This document shows, one piece after another, positions 18,357 to 27,719 of a stretch of 64,000 bases of DNA. The stretch comes from Rhodococcus sp. HM1. GTDB lineage: Bacteria > Actinomycetota > Actinomycetes > Mycobacteriales > Mycobacteriaceae. Under the pieces are notes generated by a model, which had not been told where the DNA came from, made no database searches, and saw only the letters and a program-made list of their open reading frames with translations. The position numbers and the translations under genes were made by a program. The stretch is from NCBI RefSeq assembly GCF_023218075.1, contig NZ_JALPTB010000011.1, positions 54,545-118,544 on the forward strand, in the 5' to 3' direction. The first letter of the stretch is position 1. Each line of letters starts with the position of its first letter.

Positions 18357-18866
18357 TCAGCGCCGGTACGCGGGTGCTTTCGCGGATCGTTCGGGCTGGA
18401 GGGTGCGGAGCAGCGGCATCGCCCGGTAGTGCACGACCTCCGACAGCACCATCACGCTCGTCGAGCGCGCGACGATCGACGAGCGGTTCAGTTCGATGAG
18501 GGTCTGCTGGAGGCCGAGATGCGATTCGGCCCCGATGCGGCACAGGACGTCGCCCGCGCCGGTGGTGGCGAACGCTTCGAGCACCCCCGGGATGCGTTCG
18601 AGGACCTCCGTGACGTCTTCGAGAGCGCCCTGCACGATCTCCATCGTCACGAACGCCTGGACCTCGAAACCTGCTGCGGCGAGGTTGATCCGGGGTTCGT
18701 AGCCGGCGATCACCCCGGTGTCCTCGAGGCGCCGCAGGCGTGCCGAGACGGTGGCGCGCGCGACCTTCAGGCGACGGGACAGCTCGAGCGCGCCGACCTT
18801 CGGGTCGGCGTGCAGGGCCTCGAGAAGCGCGAAATCCAATTCGTCCAGCTGCACGGGCTCGCGCAT
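18357..18866 (-). CDS. Lrp/AsnC-family transcriptional regulator
   Basis: A 169-residue feast/famine regulator. It has an N-terminal winged HTH (LDFALLEALHADPKVGALELSRRLKVARATVSARLRRLEDTGVI) and a C-terminal RAM ligand domain (FVTMEIVQGALEDVTEVLERIPGV, GAGDVLCRI). It sits between the dehydrogenase-permease pair, transcribed in the same direction, and divergent hppD, so it probably controls both in response to an amino acid. A -10-like TATACAAT lies upstream. Confidence 0.88.
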   Translation of the reverse strand: MREPVQLDELDFALLEALHADPKVGALELSRRLKVARATVSARLRRLEDTGVIAGYEPRINLAAAGFEVQAFVTMEIVQGALEDVTEVLERIPGVLEAFATTGAGDVLCRIGAESHLGLQQTLIELNRSSIVARSTSVMVLSEVVHYRAMPLLRTLQPERSAKAPAYRR

Positions 18867-18901
18867 CGCGCTTCCTTCCCATCGGACGCCGAAAACTAGC
18901 C

Positions 18902-18911
18902 TGATTGTATA
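18902..18911 (-). promoter_or_regulatory. Probable -10 region of the Lrp-type regulator gene
   Basis: The minus strand reads TATACAAT 38-47 bp before the Lrp start, the best sigma-70-like -10 in the divergent region with hppD. No good -35 hexamer is visible, which would fit activator dependence. Confidence 0.4.
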
Positions 18912-19004
18912 GGTGAACGTCAGGATTCCAGCGAATTCGAGTCAGTCGGACCAGTTCCCGAAGGCGACGTTGCGTCCCACCGGCGGGTGGGTTTCTCCTG
19001 GTGA

Positions 19005-20258
<1,254 letters not shown>

Positions 20259-20286
20259 GTCCGGGCTCCGGACCGGATCCGATCGT

Positions 20287-21111
20287 TCACCCGGTCGGTG
20301 CGGGGTGGGACGGGTCGTCGCCGGGGCCGGCGCGGTCGCGGTACGTGCTCGGGGTGAAACCGAGCACGCGCCGGAAGTCCGCGCACAGGTGTGCCTGGTC
20401 GGCGTACCCGAGTTCGGCGGCGACCTGCCCGATCGGAATCGCCGGGTCGTCGCGCAGGCGCTGGGCGGCCTCCTGCAACCGGTATCGGCGGATCATCGCC
20501 AGCGGTGTCACCCCGACGTAACGCTGCGCGAGGCGCTGCACGCTGCGCACGGAGATCCCCAGCGTCTGTGCCAGGTCGTCGACACGGGTCGGTCCGAGAT
20601 CGGCGGCGATCGCGTCCTCCATCGCGTTGGCCAGTTCACCCTCGGCGTCGGGTGGGCCGACACGGTCGAGGAGCCACGCGGAGTACGCCGCGGTCGCGCG
20701 AGCCCGCCGGGCGGCGCCGTCACCATCGGGCGACATCGCCGCCGTCACGGCGCGGTGCAGCTCGGTTGCCTCGAACGGGACCTGCCGGTCGCGTGCCGCG
20801 CGGGGGTCGCCGACGAGCGCCGGGACAGCGGCGGGGCGCAGCAGCGCACCGACCGCCCAGCCGGTGCCGGTCAGGTCGCGGTGCGACCGTCGCGTCGTCG
20901 GACCGGACAGGGTCACCCCATCGGCTCCGACGGTGAGATTCGAGGCGGGGAAGGACAGGACCTCCTGCCGCGAGGTTCGGCCCGGGGCGAGCTGCCATTC
21001 CGGAATCCAGAACCACCGCACCAGGCCTGTGAGTTCGCGCGGCGGCGGTTCGCGATGGAACGTGGGCAGGCGCGCGGGATACAGGACCCCGCGTCGGTCG
21101 CTGGTCGTCAC
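20287..21111 (-). CDS. AraC-family transcriptional regulator
   Basis: A 274-residue regulator with a C-terminal double HTH (~175-265: RVDDLAQTLGISVRSVQRLAQRYVGVTPL and IPIGQVAAELGYADQAHLCADFRRVLGFTP). Its N-terminal domain resembles the DUF6597-type sensor (RWFWIPEWQL). GTG 21111 with GAAGGGA upstream fits better than the more distal in-frame start. It is divergent from the neighbouring VOC gene with a 71-bp gap, the usual layout for a regulator and its target. Confidence 0.87.
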   Translation of the reverse strand: MTTSDRRGVLYPARLPTFHREPPPRELTGLVRWFWIPEWQLAPGRTSRQEVLSFPASNLTVGADGVTLSGPTTRRSHRDLTGTGWAVGALLRPAAVPALVGDPRAARDRQVPFEATELHRAVTAAMSPDGDGAARRARATAAYSAWLLDRVGPPDAEGELANAMEDAIAADLGPTRVDDLAQTLGISVRSVQRLAQRYVGVTPLAMIRRYRLQEAAQRLRDDPAIPIGQVAAELGYADQAHLCADFRRVLGFTPSTYRDRAGPGDDPSHPAPTG

Positions 21112-21182
21112 GCCGGATCCCTTCTCGTGTGCTGTCGCGAATCTACAAGCCACCCCCGACGGTCCGGTCCTAGCGTCGGGGC

Positions 21183-21698
21183 ATGAACGAGAACACCATG
21201 ACCGGAGCCGGTGTCACCGGCGACCACACGACCGACGGTATCCCGCACGGATCCACCAGCCTGACCCCGTTCATCGCGGTGCCGTCGGCCCGCGACGCCA
21301 TCGAGTTCTACCGCTCGGTGTTCGGTGCCCGCGTCGTCGACGTCACCGAGATCGGGGGAATCGTTGTCCATGCCGACCTCGACTTCGGCTGTGGGCGAAT
21401 GCAACTCGGCGAACCCAATCCGGACTACGGGCTCGTCGCGGCGCCGCAGGGGGACGCCGACTGCTATTCGCTCGGGCTGTACTGCTCGAACGTCGACGAG
21501 GTGGTGCTGCGGGCCGAGCGTGCCGGTGCCGCCATCCGTGAACCGCTGGCCACGTTCGTCTCCGGCGACCGCTACGCCTCGATCCGCGACCCGTTCGGGG
21601 TGCGCTGGTCGATCATGACGCGCGTCGAGGACCTGTCCGAGGAGGAGAGCGTCCGGAGGGTCGCCGAGTGGGCCGCGGAGCAGGCCTCCGCCGGGTGA
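21183..21698 (+). CDS. VOC/PhnB-like glyoxalase-family protein
   Basis: A 171-residue VOC protein with the PhnB-like layout: TPFIAVPSARDAIEFYRSVFGARVVDV, then a strand VVHADLDFGCGRMQLGEPNPDYG, then DPFGVRWSIMTRVEDLSEEE near the end. Metal ligands are incomplete, so no activity is assigned. ATG 21183 is used; MTGAG five codons in is an alternative. It is probably controlled by the divergent AraC gene. Confidence 0.8.
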   Translation: MNENTMTGAGVTGDHTTDGIPHGSTSLTPFIAVPSARDAIEFYRSVFGARVVDVTEIGGIVVHADLDFGCGRMQLGEPNPDYGLVAAPQGDADCYSLGLYCSNVDEVVLRAERAGAAIREPLATFVSGDRYASIRDPFGVRWSIMTRVEDLSEEESVRRVAEWAAEQASAG

Positions 21699-21723
21699 CG
21701 TCGCGGCGCCGGAGCCGTGCGCA

Positions 21724-22317
21724 CTACCAGAGGTCGAATGCGCTGTCCGACACGGTGAATCCGTGCAGGCGTGCCGCGCAGGTGACGCCCGTGACGGGAT
21801 CGACGGTGCACGTGAATCCGGCGGCGTCGAGGCGGTGACCGTAGGGCAGCGGCTGCACGCCGGCTCCGGGACCGTGGAACCGCGTGTCGCCCACACTCGT
21901 GAACGCGGCCGGTCCGTCGGCGGTGACGGACACCGAGTTCGGCGGTACCAGGACGTCGGGTGCGCCGCTGCCGGGCACCTTCGGTGCGGTCGCCGGCATG
22001 GGTCCGTGGCAGCCGGCGAGCGTCGGTTCCTCCGTGGAGATCATGCACGCGAACTTCCCGCTGGCGCTCGTGAAGTGGTAGACACCCGGCGCGGTCAGGT
22101 AGTTCTCGGCATCGACGGTGGATCGGACCGGGGAGGACATGCCCGGAGCCCGGGACGATGCGAGCTCGGACTCGGGTGCGGTCGCGTGCGGGGCGGAGAC
22201 AGGGAACGTCGGCTCCTCGGCCGAGGCGGAGGGAATTCCGGGCACGACGACCGTGCATCCGGTTCCCGCCGTCACCGCGAAGACTCCCAACAGAACAGCC
22301 ACACCCCCGTGTTTCAT
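21724..22317 (-). CDS. Secreted lipoprotein of unknown function
   Basis: A 197-residue protein with an N-terminal signal (MKHGGVAVLLGVFAVTAGTGC) ending in a lipobox-like TGC, so lipid attachment at Cys21 is expected. After a Ser/Pro-rich linker, the globular part carries three more cysteines (FACMI, AGCHG and paired FTC/VTC) that could form disulfides outside the membrane. No named family was recognised. It is the last gene in its direction before the SRPBCC gene and has its own promoter region of ~70 bp containing a GGTCACGCGGGG-like direct repeat. Confidence 0.7.
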   Translation of the reverse strand: MKHGGVAVLLGVFAVTAGTGCTVVVPGIPSASAEEPTFPVSAPHATAPESELASSRAPGMSSPVRSTVDAENYLTAPGVYHFTSASGKFACMISTEEPTLAGCHGPMPATAPKVPGSGAPDVLVPPNSVSVTADGPAAFTSVGDTRFHGPGAGVQPLPYGHRLDAAGFTCTVDPVTGVTCAARLHGFTVSDSAFDLW

Positions 22318-22388
22318 GCGGACATGGTGACCGAAGTCTCCGAGCCGGTGTCACGCGGGGGGTCACGCGGGGGTGTGGTGTCCGGGTG

Positions 22389-22877
22389 TCACGCCGCCAG
22401 CAGGCGATCCAGTGCGACGTAACTCGCGCTCAAACCGGACTCCATGCCGGACTGCAGCATGCCGTCGCGTTCCTCGGTGGTGTGGAACAGGCTCTCGGTG
22501 ACGAGCTTCGTGCGACCGTCGCCGAGGTCGACGAACGTCGCGGTGTCGATCGACACGTATCCGGGCATGCCGTCCCACTCGAAGGTCTGGACGATGCGTT
22601 CCTTCGGGGTGATCTCGCGGAATCGTCCTTCGAATCCATGGGTTTCGCCGTCGGCGTGCTCGACGAACCGCCAGTGTCCGCCGCGTTCGAATTCGAACTT
22701 CTCGACGTCGAGCCGGTTCCCCCGGCCCCACCATCGGACGAGCAGGTCGGGTTCGGAATGGGCGGCCCAGACCCGGTCGAGCGGGGCGTCGAAGACGCGT
22801 TCGATGTGGATCACGCGGTCGCCGGGGTTGGTGACGGTGAGAGTGGTGTCTGTGACAGTGGGATCGGGGGTGGTCAT
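22389..22877 (-). CDS. SRPBCC/AHSA1-type START-fold protein
   Basis: A 162-residue protein starting IHIERVFDAPLDRVWAAHSEPDLLVRWWGRG, the canonical Aha1/SRPBCC entry, with ITPKERIVQTFEWDG and a final helix MESGLSASYVALDRLLA. The ATG at 22877 overlaps the upstream ArsR stop codon by four bases (ATGA), and AAGGAG is present. ArsR-SRPBCC pairs are common, with the regulator repressing the operon. The ligand is unknown. Confidence 0.87.
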   Translation of the reverse strand: MTTPDPTVTDTTLTVTNPGDRVIHIERVFDAPLDRVWAAHSEPDLLVRWWGRGNRLDVEKFEFERGGHWRFVEHADGETHGFEGRFREITPKERIVQTFEWDGMPGYVSIDTATFVDLGDGRTKLVTESLFHTTEERDGMLQSGMESGLSASYVALDRLLAA

Positions 22878-23206
22878 GATGGCTCCTTGGTTTCGTCGAG
22901 GAATGCGGCGAGACGATCCATGCGGTCTTCGATCGACTTCCGGTGGCCGCGGATCCATGCCGCTACGTGGTCGAGTGGGTTGGCGCCGAGGGTGCAGTAC
23001 CGCACACGGCCCTTCTTCTCCGTCAGTACCAGGCCGGCCTCCTCCAGGAGTCGGATGTGTTTGGTGATGCCGGGCAGGCTCATCTCGAATCGCGCGGCCA
23101 GGTCGCTGATCGACGCGGGGCCGTTCGCCAGGTGTTCGAGGATTCCGCGGCGGGTGGGGTCGGCCAGTGCCGCGAACGTCGAATCCAGATCCGAATGCTG
23201 AACCAT
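22874..23206 (-). CDS. ArsR-family transcriptional regulator
   Basis: A 110-residue winged-HTH repressor (STFAALADPTRRGILEHLANGPASISDLAARFEMSLPGITKHIRLLEEAGLV). It lacks the CxC metal site of true arsenic sensors, so it is of the non-metal class usually paired with SRPBCC proteins. No Shine-Dalgarno is seen before ATG 23206, so the gene may be leaderless. A palindrome overlaps the start. Confidence 0.88.
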   Translation of the reverse strand: MVQHSDLDSTFAALADPTRRGILEHLANGPASISDLAARFEMSLPGITKHIRLLEEAGLVLTEKKGRVRYCTLGANPLDHVAAWIRGHRKSIEDRMDRLAAFLDETKEPS

Positions 23207-23212
23207 TTGGTT
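23201..23212. promoter_or_regulatory. Candidate ArsR operator over the start codon
   Basis: AACCA-TT-TGGTT, a perfect 5-bp dyad, spans the ArsR start codon. If the transcript is leaderless, a repressor bound here would block the initiation site. Confidence 0.4.
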
Positions 23213-23319
23213 AAGTGTTGCACCGGGAATGGGGGGAGTCAACCCGTATTCGCGGATCGTTCACCCGATGGTTCCGCGTAGGTGACCGCCCCGACGCGCA
23301 CACCGGGCACGCTGACGGC

Positions 23320-23772
23320 ATGCCGACACTCGTTCCCGACTCCCTGTTCGGCTTTCTGCAGGACAGCGGTCTCGCCGGATCCGCCGGTGAAGCCGCGGCC
23401 CTGCTCATGGAGGGCCTGGTCCGGATCAACGACCTGCCCGCCCGGAACCCCCGCGTCCACCTGGTCCCCGGCGACGTCGTCTCGGTCGCCGGTGCCCCCC
23501 GACGCGCGGTCTTTGCGCCACCGGCAGAGGTGCGTTGCACCCAACCGCTGCGTTCCCGGCGAAACCGGGCGAGACTGGTTCGCGTGACCGGACACCCGTT
23601 GCCCAAGACCTCCGCACCCGCGCAGCGCGCGCTCGACGGCATCGGCGTCGCGACCCTCGAGGACCTCACGCGGTACACCGAACGGGACCTGCTCGCGCTG
23701 CACGGCATGGGACCCAAGGCCGTTCGCATCCTGCGCGAAGACCTCGAGCGCCACGGCCTCTCCTTCGCGTAG
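23320..23772 (+). CDS. S4-like RNA-binding domain fused to a helix-hairpin-helix domain
   Basis: A 150-residue protein. Residues ~1-60 (SLFGFLQDSGLAGSAGEAAALLMEGLVRINDLPARNPRVHLVPGDVV) match the S4 RNA-binding fold. Residues ~88-150 (KTSAPAQRALDGIGVATLEDLTRYTERDLLALHGMGPKAVRILREDL) match the HhH domain usually found as a stand-alone ~70-residue DNA-binding-like protein. The frame is continuous between the two, with a basic linker (RSRRNRARLVR). ATG 23320 is the first start in the S4 part. The role is unknown; binding structured RNA or DNA is inferred. Confidence 0.7.
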   Translation: MPTLVPDSLFGFLQDSGLAGSAGEAAALLMEGLVRINDLPARNPRVHLVPGDVVSVAGAPRRAVFAPPAEVRCTQPLRSRRNRARLVRVTGHPLPKTSAPAQRALDGIGVATLEDLTRYTERDLLALHGMGPKAVRILREDLERHGLSFA

Positions 23773-23829
23773 TGGGCCCGCGCTCCCGTTCCCCTGACGC
23801 GACCGCCGGAACGCAGTACCGTCCGAACG

Positions 23830-24324
23830 GTGCCGAAGAAATTCGAGTTCACGGCAGTCCTCGACCATCCGGCCCGCGACGTGCACGCCGCGCTGACCGA
23901 CGAGCGGTACTGGCGTGACCGCGTCGCTGCCAGTCCCACCGCGACCGTGCGGATCGAGAACCCGGACGGTCCCGGCACGCTGCTCGTCGTCGTGACCGAA
24001 CGGACCGAACCGGCCGACATGCCCGCGCTCGTCCGTGGCGTCGTGCGCGGCCCGATGATCATGGAACGCACCGACCACTGGGGCGCCCTCGGCGCCGACG
24101 GCGCGACCGGCCTCGTCGTCGGCGGTGCCAGCGGCATCCCCGTCGACTTCCGGGGCACCTCGCATCTGCGGCCCGCCGCGGACGGAACCGTCCTCGCCGT
24201 GCGCGGCGAGGTCACCGTGAAGATCCCGATCGTCGGCCGGCAGATCGAAGGTCTGGCCGCGAAGATGATCGGCCGGATCGTCGAGAACGACCGCGACGCG
24301 CTCGCCGCCTGGCTCACCCGCTGA
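23830..24324 (+). CDS. DUF2505 family protein
   Basis: A 164-residue actinobacterial DUF2505 protein (KKFEFTAVLDHPARDVHAALTDERYWRDRV), an SRPBCC-like fold with a C-terminal helix (RIVENDRDALAAWL). No catalytic residues are assigned. The start is GTG 23830. It precedes recC by 107 bp on the same strand, so cotranscription is possible but not required. Confidence 0.8.
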   Translation: MPKKFEFTAVLDHPARDVHAALTDERYWRDRVAASPTATVRIENPDGPGTLLVVVTERTEPADMPALVRGVVRGPMIMERTDHWGALGADGATGLVVGGASGIPVDFRGTSHLRPAADGTVLAVRGEVTVKIPIVGRQIEGLAAKMIGRIVENDRDALAAWLTR

Positions 24325-24431
24325 ACCACTCGTCGCGCCGCCCTCGCCCGGGGGTCGCGCGACGGTGCTCGATGTCCGACCGGTGTGATAGACCGCAGGA
24401 GGAACACCGGACGACGTCGAGGAGGACACGC

Positions 24432-27400
24432 GTGCTGACGCTGCACCGCGCCGAGCGCGCCGACACCCTCGCCGACACCCTCGCCGCACTGCTCGCGACG
24501 CCGCCCGCCGATCCGTTCGCGCGGGAGGTCGTGGCTGTCCCCGCCCGCGGCATGGAACGGTGGCTCACCCAGCGGTTGTCCACCGCGCTCGGCACGACCG
24601 GTGGTGACGGGGTCGCGGCCAACATCGACTTCCCGTCACCCGCGCGACTCGTCGACGAAGCGCTGTCCGCGGCCTCCGGGACCACCGCCGACGACGATCC
24701 CTGGCATCCGTCCCGCGTGCTGTGGGCACTGCTCGCCGTTATCGACGAGTGCGTCGGCGAGCCGTGGTGCGCGGTGCTGTCCCGGCACCTCGGGTACGGC
24801 ACCGACGACTTCCGCACCGGCCGCCGGTACGCGACCGCCGCGCACCTGGCCGACCTCATGCGCAGCTACGGTGCCCAGCGACCGCAGATGCTCCTGGACT
24901 GGGCCGACGGCCGCGACACGGACGGCACCGGCGCGCCGCTCGACGAGCACCTGCTCTGGCAGCCCGAACTGTGGCGCCGCCTGCGCGAGCGCATCGGCAG
25001 CGACAGTCCCGCCCAGCGACTCGACGCCGCCTGCGCGCGGCTGCGCGCCGAACCGGACGTCGTCGACCTGCCCGAACGACTGTCGCTGTTCGGACCCACC
25101 CGGCTCACGACGGTGCAGCTCGCGGTCCTGTCCGCGCTCGGCGCCGGCCGCGACGTGCACCTGTGGCTGCCGCACCCGAGCCCGGCGATGTGGCAGGCAC
25201 TCGCCGAGATCCCGCCGCGGCTGCGGCGCGCGGACGACGACAGCGCCCTCGCGGTCCGGCATCCGCTGCTCGCCGCTCTGGCCCGCGACGTCCGCGAGTT
25301 CCAGATGCGCCTGAGCGTCCTCGGCGCCGTCGACGTCCACCACTCTTCGGACGAGCCTGCCGGCACGCTGCTCGGCCGGCTGCAGGCCGACATCCGCGCC
25401 GGCCGCGCCCCGGTCGCCGGTTCCGCCTCCGCCGACGGCACCGTCCAGATCCACGCGTGCCACGGACCGACCCGGCAGGTCGAGGTGTTGCGCGAATCGC
25501 TGCTGCACCTGTTCCGCGACGACCCGACGCTCGAACCGCGCGACGTGATCGTCATGTGCCCCGACGTCGAGACGTACGCCCCGCTGGTCCACGCCGCGTT
25601 CGGGCAGGGCGTCGACGGTCATCCGGGTCACGGCCTCCGGGTGCGTGTCGCCGACCGCGCCCTGCGCCGCACCAACCCGGTGCTCGCCGTCGTCGCGACG
25701 CTGCTCGACCTCGCCGACGCCCGTGTCACCGCCAGTCAGGTCCTCGACCTGGCCGCGGCGCCGCCGGTGCGCAGGCGGCTCCGCTTCACCGACGACGACC
25801 TCGAGCGCCTGCTGGAATGGACCGTGGCGACCGGTGCGCGCTGGGGCCTGGCCAAGGGACAGCGCGCGGCGGTCGGTCTCGCCGACTTCCCGCAGAACAC
25901 GTTCGGCACCGCACTCGACCGGCTCCTGCTCGGCGTCGCTGCCGACGAGTCGCAGAGCGAATGGCTTTCGCTTGCACTGCCGTTCGACGACGTGGACAGC
26001 AACGACATCGACCGCGCCGGGAGATTCGCCGAGTACATCGACCGGCTGCATTCGGTGCTGCACAGCCTCCGTGGTCCCAAACCCGCGACCCGGTGGGCCG
26101 CGGACCTGGCCCGTGCCGTCGACCTGCTCACCGATGTCGCCCCGGCCGACGGTTGGCAGCTCACCCAGGCGCACCGCGAACTGGCCGCCGCCGTCGAGCA
26201 CAGCGGTGACGCGCAGCTGCGTCTGGCCGACGTGCGGGCCATGCTCGCGAGCCGGCTCGCGGGCCGGCCGACGCGGGCGAACTTCCGTACCGGTGAGCTC
26301 ACCGTCTGCACGATGGTCCCGATGCGGTCGGTGCCGCATCGGGTCGTGGTGCTGCTCGGGCTCGACGACGAGCACTTCCCGCGCGGCACCCACATCGACG
26401 GCGACGACGTCACCGCACTCGATCCCGTTGTGGGAGAACGTGATCCGCGCAGCGAGGATCGGCAGTTGCTGCTCGACGCGCTGATGTCCGCCCGCGACCG
26501 TGTCCTGCTGTTCCACACCGGCGCCGATCCCGTCACCGGTGCGCACCGGCCGCCCGCCGTGCCGCTGAGCGAACTGCGCGATGTCGTCGCCGTCATGACG
26601 GGAAGCGAACCGCACAAGGTGGTGAGGCGGCATCCGTTGCAGCCCTTCGATGCCCGCAACTTCCGCGCCGACGCGCCGTTCAGCTTCGACACCGCTGCCC
26701 TCGCGGGGGCGCGGGCCGCGGCGCGACCCGATCCCGAACCACCCCGATCGGTCGGGGCGGCGTGTGCGTCGCTGGCTCCGCGCGGCGCCGACGGCGACGT
26801 GGACCTCGCCGAACTCGTCGCCTTCCTCACGCACCCGACCCAGGGTTTCCTGCGGCAGCGACTGGGACTGCGCATCCCCGAACTCGACGAGGACATCGCC
26901 GACGCTCTCGACATCGAACTCGACGGCCTGGCCCGCTGGGACCTCGGCGAACGCATGCTCGAGGCACGCCTGGCCGGTGTGGATCCCGCCGACTTCCGCG
27001 CCGCCGAATGGCGTCGGGGGACCCTGCCTCCGGCCGCGCTGGGCGAGCAGGTTCTCGCTGACGTCACCCGCACCGTCGAGGAACTCGTCGCGACGTGCGG
27101 GCCGGTGCACGCCGGGGCCGCCGGCACCGCCGACGTCGTCGTCGACCTCGGCGACGGCCGCCGCCTCACCGGCACCGTCGGCGGCATCCACGGCACGACG
27201 ATCGCGCGAAGCACCTTCTCGCGCCTGGCTCCGAAACAGCGCATGACGGCGTGGGTCCACCTGCTCGCCGTCGCCGCGTCCGGCCGGCCCGGCACGTGGC
27301 AGGCGGTCACCACCGGCCGCGGTCGCTTCCGCACCCCCGCCTGGCGTTCCACCCTCATCGCGCCCGCTGATGCGCGCGATCAGTTGCTGCGGCTGGTGAG

Positions 27401-27719
27401 CCTGCGCGATCGCGGACTGCACACGCCGCTGCCGATCACCACCTGTGCCTCCGCCGAATACGCGAACCGGCGGTACCGCGGCGACTCGGTCGAGATGGCC
27501 CTCGAATCCGCCGCCAAGGAGTTCGGCGGCGCGTTCGGCGACGGCAAGGACCGGCACCTGACCTACCTGTACGGAACGGGAGTGAGCCTGAACGCGTTGA
27601 CCACCGCCCCGCCGCTCGACGACGAACGCGCCTGGTACGACGACCCGAGCCGCTTCGGAGTGCTCGCCCGGCGGCTGTGGGAACCGTTGCTGGCCTCGGA
27701 AACCCAGGGGAGGCCGTGA
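24432..27719 (+). CDS. recC: Exodeoxyribonuclease V subunit gamma (RecC)
   Basis: A 1095-residue RecC subunit, the Chi-recognising scaffold of the RecBCD helicase-nuclease. It starts LTLHRAERADTLADTLAALL and carries the expected helicase-like relics: VPARGMERWLTQRLS early, VIVMCPDVETYAPLV mid-way and VVVLLGLDDEHFPRGTHIDGDD in the second half. GTG 24432 is set by GAGGAGG about 9 bp upstream. The stop codon shares one base with the recB start (TGATG), the first gene of a three-gene operon. Confidence 0.95.
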   Translation: MLTLHRAERADTLADTLAALLATPPADPFAREVVAVPARGMERWLTQRLSTALGTTGGDGVAANIDFPSPARLVDEALSAASGTTADDDPWHPSRVLWALLAVIDECVGEPWCAVLSRHLGYGTDDFRTGRRYATAAHLADLMRSYGAQRPQMLLDWADGRDTDGTGAPLDEHLLWQPELWRRLRERIGSDSPAQRLDAACARLRAEPDVVDLPERLSLFGPTRLTTVQLAVLSALGAGRDVHLWLPHPSPAMWQALAEIPPRLRRADDDSALAVRHPLLAALARDVREFQMRLSVLGAVDVHHSSDEPAGTLLGRLQADIRAGRAPVAGSASADGTVQIHACHGPTRQVEVLRESLLHLFRDDPTLEPRDVIVMCPDVETYAPLVHAAFGQGVDGHPGHGLRVRVADRALRRTNPVLAVVATLLDLADARVTASQVLDLAAAPPVRRRLRFTDDDLERLLEWTVATGARWGLAKGQRAAVGLADFPQNTFGTALDRLLLGVAADESQSEWLSLALPFDDVDSNDIDRAGRFAEYIDRLHSVLHSLRGPKPATRWAADLARAVDLLTDVAPADGWQLTQAHRELAAAVEHSGDAQLRLADVRAMLASRLAGRPTRANFRTGELTVCTMVPMRSVPHRVVVLLGLDDEHFPRGTHIDGDDVTALDPVVGERDPRSEDRQLLLDALMSARDRVLLFHTGADPVTGAHRPPAVPLSELRDVVAVMTGSEPHKVVRRHPLQPFDARNFRADAPFSFDTAALAGARAAARPDPEPPRSVGAACASLAPRGADGDVDLAELVAFLTHPTQGFLRQRLGLRIPELDEDIADALDIELDGLARWDLGERMLEARLAGVDPADFRAAEWRRGTLPPAALGEQVLADVTRTVEELVATCGPVHAGAAGTADVVVDLGDGRRLTGTVGGIHGTTIARSTFSRLAPKQRMTAWVHLLAVAASGRPGTWQAVTTGRGRFRTPAWRSTLIAPADARDQLLRLVSLRDRGLHTPLPITTCASAEYANRRYRGDSVEMALESAAKEFGGAFGDGKDRHLTYLYGTGVSLNALTTAPPLDDERAWYDDPSRFGVLARRLWEPLLASETQGRP

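Noticed and set aside
20259..20273. GTCCGG-GCT-CCGGAC hairpin after hppD
   Set aside because: A short 6-bp stem; possible but not distinguishable from background.
24372..24431. Upstream ATG extension of recC
   Set aside because: It adds 20 unrelated residues. GTG 24432 has a strong ribosome binding site and the homologous N-terminus.
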